Below the pieces are notes generated by a model. The model did not search any database and was not told the origin of the DNA. It worked only from the letters and a program-made list of their open reading frames with translations. From positions 1 through 8,057 of the forward strand of contig JAQUMP010000137.1 of the NCBI GenBank assembly GCA_028718065.1: DNA of 8,057 nucleotides, written 5' to 3'. The translations under genes were made by a program, and so were the position numbers. Every line of letters begins with the position of its first letter. Position 1 is the stretch's first letter. Below, in pieces: positions 6,398 through 8,057 of this stretch. Source of the DNA: Chitinivibrionales bacterium (GTDB lineage: Bacteria; Fibrobacterota; Chitinivibrionia; Chitinivibrionales; FEN-1185).

Positions 6398-6509
6398 ATG
6401 AGCCCTCAAGACAAGCCGTTGGTCTGGTTGCATGGCGAAGTGCATAACGCAATTGCAGGTACTTAATACCAGTAGAATTCGGCTTAAAAATTACGACAGT
6501 ATCAAATGA
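6398..6509 (+). pseudogene. RelE/HigB-type toxin remnant with large internal deletion
   Basis: From the ATG at 6398 the frame reads MSPQDKPLVWLHGEVHNAI, then stops at 6464-6466. The start MS..KPLVWLHGEV is the characteristic N-terminus of the Gp49-like (PF05973) RelE/HigB toxins. In a second frame, ending at the TGA at 6507-6509, the DNA reads QVLNTSRIRLKNYDSIK, which looks like the C-terminal helix of the same toxins (…RLK.YD..). An intact member has about 110-120 codons, so some 70-80 central codons with the fold core and catalytic residues are gone, and the two ends are out of frame. The break lies somewhere between about 6440 and 6460. The position directly before the antitoxin, with the toxin stop 14 bases before the antitoxin ATG, is the standard toxin-first order. 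The locus should produce no active toxin. Confidence 0.75.
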
Positions 6510-6512
6510 CCA

Positions 6513-6518
6513 AGGAGG
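6513..6518 (+). promoter_or_regulatory. Strong ribosome binding site of the antitoxin gene
   Basis: AGGAGG lies 5 bases before the ATG at 6524. It decides that start over the in-frame ATG at 6506, which overlaps the toxin stop and would place MTKEET before the usual family start MNKAKR. Confidence 0.8.
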
Positions 6519-6523
6519 AAACT

Positions 6524-6856
6524 ATGAATAAAGCAAAACGAGCGAAACTGCAGCAGTATGGCTGGAAGACTGGCGATGCAGCGGATTTTTTAAATCTTTC
6601 GCCGGAAGAAACGCACTATTTAGAATTAAAAGTTGCCTTAGCTCAATATTTACAGAAAAAACGTACGCATAAGCACCTTACGCAGGCAAGCCTTGCCAAA
6701 ATGGTCCATTCGAGCCAGTCTCGCGTGGCCAAAATGGAACAGAGCGATGCCACCGTTTCCGTCGATCTGCTCGTACGTTCATTGTTCGCTTTAGGGACAT
6801 CCAGAACGGAACTTGCCCGAGTCTTTTCACAAAACCAGTTCAAAAAAGCAGCGTAA
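6524..6856 (+). CDS. XRE-family antitoxin (HigA-like), now without a functional partner
   Basis: A 110-residue DNA-binding protein. It begins MNKAKRAKLQQYGWKTGDAADFLNLSPEE, the typical N-terminus of antitoxins paired with Gp49-like toxins. A lambda-repressor-type HTH follows (about residues 40-95): LAQYLQKKR, then LTQASLAKMVHSSQSRVAKMEQ, in which SQSRVAKME is the recognition-helix region, then VSVDLLVRSLFALG. In intact loci such a protein binds and neutralises the toxin and represses the operon. The toxin gene just upstream is broken here, so this copy can only act as a repressor of its own promoter or elsewhere, or neutralise a related toxin. The palindrome at 6371-6388 is its probable operator. 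The ORF is intact, with no sign of decay. The start at 6524 is chosen for its AGGAGG and family alignment. Confidence 0.92.
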   Translation: MNKAKRAKLQQYGWKTGDAADFLNLSPEETHYLELKVALAQYLQKKRTHKHLTQASLAKMVHSSQSRVAKMEQSDATVSVDLLVRSLFALGTSRTELARVFSQNQFKKAA

Positions 6857-6894
6857 GGTCCCTTTATATTTGGGGCCGGGGTGTCTTTGTTTGC

Positions 6895-6929
6895 CCTATC
6901 GCCCACAACGAGCGATCGGTCTTTTTTTT
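6895..6929 (+). terminator. Intrinsic terminator after the antitoxin gene
   Basis: A stem of CC-(T)-ATCGC pairing with GCGAT-(C)-GG, with one internal mismatch and a 9-base loop, is followed almost at once by eight T residues (6922-6929). It starts 38 bases after the antitoxin stop and sits between convergent genes, ending 6 bases before the stop of the minus-strand HNH-like gene. Confidence 0.6.
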
Positions 6930-6935
6930 CCCGTT

Positions 6936-7901
6936 TTATCCCGCATACGCCGCAACGGATTTGCAAAAGTCAATAAACTCCGCCGGCGTCAAGCAATATT
7001 TGCAGGCGTTGCTGAGCCAGGAGCAGATTTGGAATTGCAAAACACCGGAATCCGGATTTAGGTGGTCAACCACGGGATAGAGGTAAAACTCTTTATTGAA
7101 GACTCCGCAACGGCGGGCCAAACGCAGCAAACTTTTTTGTGCGCTTGAATCGTTCTTCCATGAACCGATTAAATCATAGCGCAAAGCCTGGCCGGTGTAA
7201 GGATCGAACTGACCGCCCGATACAAATGCCTCATGGATTTTTTGTTTGTAGTCGGCGATGGAATACCGTTGAGCGCAGCGGCGCTTTAGTTTTTGGTCGC
7301 GGCGATGGAGTGAATCGGCGCGGCTGTGAAGCAATTTGTGATACTGGAATTTTGTTAATATTCCATTAAGATACGCTGGGGGCGGACAGGCGCTAAACGG
7401 GGTTTTGCAAGGAAAGGCCTCCTTCGCACCGCGGGCGACGGAGGGCTTGCTGCCGGTATATTCGGTTACTGATTTGCAGAAAGCTATAAATTCCTGCGAA
7501 GACAAACAGCTTTTGCAGCCATTGGCTATCAAGGCGCAGATTTCCAGAAGCAGAACAGGGGACGCAGGGTCTTTGTGGTCTATGGCGGGCATTAAATAGA
7601 TGGCTTTATTAAGGCTGCCATAGGCGCCAGGACGCAGTTTCTTAGAGGCATGCATGGTACCGACTAAATCCCAGCGCAGCTTTTGGCCGGTGTAAGGATC
7701 ATATTGCCCGCCGGCAAACACAGCTTCCTCAAGCTTTTGTTCATAATCCGCATCGGTACAATCCTTGGTAAAGGGACGTTTTTGCCGTCGGTCACGCCGG
7801 AGCAGCTCGCCGACGGAATTGCGAATCCAAGTGGAATATTTTAATTGAGTCCAAACCCCTATTAAATAGGGTGGCAGCGGATATTTGGCGGTGTGCGACA
7901 T
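6936..7901 (-). CDS. Tandem-duplicated HNH-endonuclease-like protein
   Basis: A 321-residue soluble, basic protein of unknown role made of two copies of one domain: residues about 10-150 and 174-320, offset by 165 residues, joined by a linker (about 151-172). Each copy runs in the order PPYL-type start, RRD..RR/KR basic stretch, (A)DY.QK..EA, GGQ(Y/F)DPYTGQ.LR(W/Y)DL.G, (M/Y)P..DH..P, IC..., N..K..L...EF..FCKSV. The pattern DH..P (D108-H109 and D279-H280) followed by N..K..L (N127/K130 and N298/K301) and EF resembles the end of HNH (ββα-metal) nucleases, where His is the general base and the later Asn/His position binds metal. The zinc-knuckle cysteines are not in the canonical place. Single-domain hypothetical proteins with DPYTG and a DH...N..K..L..EF tail are familiar to me in bacteria. 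No signal peptide or membrane segment. Upstream of the ATG (7901) only AAAG resembles a ribosome binding site. Nuclease activity is inference. Confidence 0.82.
   Translation of the reverse strand: MSHTAKYPLPPYLIGVWTQLKYSTWIRNSVGELLRRDRRQKRPFTKDCTDADYEQKLEEAVFAGGQYDPYTGQKLRWDLVGTMHASKKLRPGAYGSLNKAIYLMPAIDHKDPASPVLLLEICALIANGCKSCLSSQEFIAFCKSVTEYTGSKPSVARGAKEAFPCKTPFSACPPPAYLNGILTKFQYHKLLHSRADSLHRRDQKLKRRCAQRYSIADYKQKIHEAFVSGGQFDPYTGQALRYDLIGSWKNDSSAQKSLLRLARRCGVFNKEFYLYPVVDHLNPDSGVLQFQICSWLSNACKYCLTPAEFIDFCKSVAAYAG
7190..7205 (-). repeat. 16-base exact direct repeat, copy in second HNH-like domain
   Basis: The 16 bases GGCCGGTGTAAGGATC (plus-strand sense) recur exactly at 7685-7700, 495 bases (165 codons) away. 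On the minus strand they encode the DPYTGQ segment of each repeat domain, direct evidence at DNA level for internal duplication. Confidence 0.85.
7685..7700 (-). repeat. 16-base exact direct repeat, copy in first HNH-like domain
   Basis: Partner of the identical 16 bases at 7190-7205, encoding DPYTGQ of the N-terminal domain. The flanking codons differ, so the duplication is old or the segment is under strong constraint. Confidence 0.85.
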
Positions 7902-8057
7902 ACGAGGTCTTTACATAAAGAGATTAGGTTTACCAACAATATAATCGGTTGCCGGCATGGAAGAACTTTTTTTACGATAATTGGGGCTTAGGAATTATTT
8001 ATCGATTCGTCCCTTGGATACTTGATATGCTTGATATGCTTTAAGCGGTCAATTGTT
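7902..8057. other. Upstream region of the HNH-like gene, no gene seen
   Basis: AT-rich, with only trivial reading frames. Just before the HNH-like ATG is a small perfect inverted repeat, TCTTTA-CA-TAAAGA (7908-7921), a possible operator or leader hairpin. Near the window edge CTTGATATG is repeated twice in tandem (8021-8038). The promoter for the HNH-like gene should lie here; I could not assign boxes with confidence. Confidence 0.5.

Noticed and set aside
6506..6523. Antitoxin start at the ATG at 6506
   Set aside because: The AGGAGG at 6513-6518 lies after it and serves the ATG at 6524; family members begin MNKAKR.
8021..8038. Tandem CTTGATATG repeat as iteron or CRISPR-like array
   Set aside because: Only two 9-base units at the window edge, with no spacer or replication gene; too little to call.
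6194..8057. Insertion sequence or integrated element carrying the toxin-antitoxin and HNH-like genes
   Set aside because: No transposase, integrase, terminal inverted repeats or target duplications could be seen.

Overview
The window looks like a bacterial chromosome segment of moderately high GC with densely packed, partly overlapping genes. The lineage cannot be fixed from sequence alone. A hydrogenase-4-type membrane complex, a CsgG-like exported protein and a winged-helix/EIIA fusion would fit an anaerobic, fermentative, Gram-negative-type organism. Candidate phyla with such genes include Elusimicrobia, Omnitrophica and the Deltaproteobacteria; this is a low-confidence inference.

Positions 1-3184 (minus strand) hold one operon, read right to left. 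It starts with a MerR/excisionase-type DNA-binding domain fused to a PTS EIIA (PtsN-like) domain. Next comes a HyfB-like proton-pumping antiporter subunit, joined by a 4-base ATGA overlap. Last is a HyfC-like (NuoH/HycD family) subunit, joined by a 13-base overlap and cut by the window edge. The catalytic hydrogenase or complex I-like subunits would lie further left. The tight coupling suggests that the EIIA/HTH protein senses PTS phosphorylation state and regulates, or is made together with, the membrane complex.

Positions 3185-3475 are an AT-rich divergent intergenic region with two strong GC-rich hairpins and a repeated GCCGCCC core. To its right on the plus strand are a sigma-54-dependent NtrC-family activator (3476-4897) and an overlapping YbgC-type acyl-CoA thioesterase (4875-5312). 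The activator's receiver domain has lost the usual acidic pair. No sensor kinase is in view. A short hairpin at 5312-5328 separates this pair from the convergent minus-strand gene for a secreted or periplasmic CsgG-domain protein (5336-6193).

Positions 6194-8057 look accessory. They contain a toxin-antitoxin locus in which the RelE/HigB-type toxin has suffered a large internal deletion: only its N-terminal about 16 and C-terminal about 15 codons can be read. The XRE-family antitoxin, its ribosome binding site and an upstream palindrome that is probably its operator are intact. Convergent to it is a 321-codon gene made of two tandem copies of a compact HNH-nuclease-like domain, each keeping the D-H and N-x-x-K signature. 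This duplicated HNH-like protein and the decayed toxin next to it are the least ordinary parts of the window, together with the EIIA/HTH-hydrogenase operon. No rRNA, tRNA, CRISPR array or transposase was seen.
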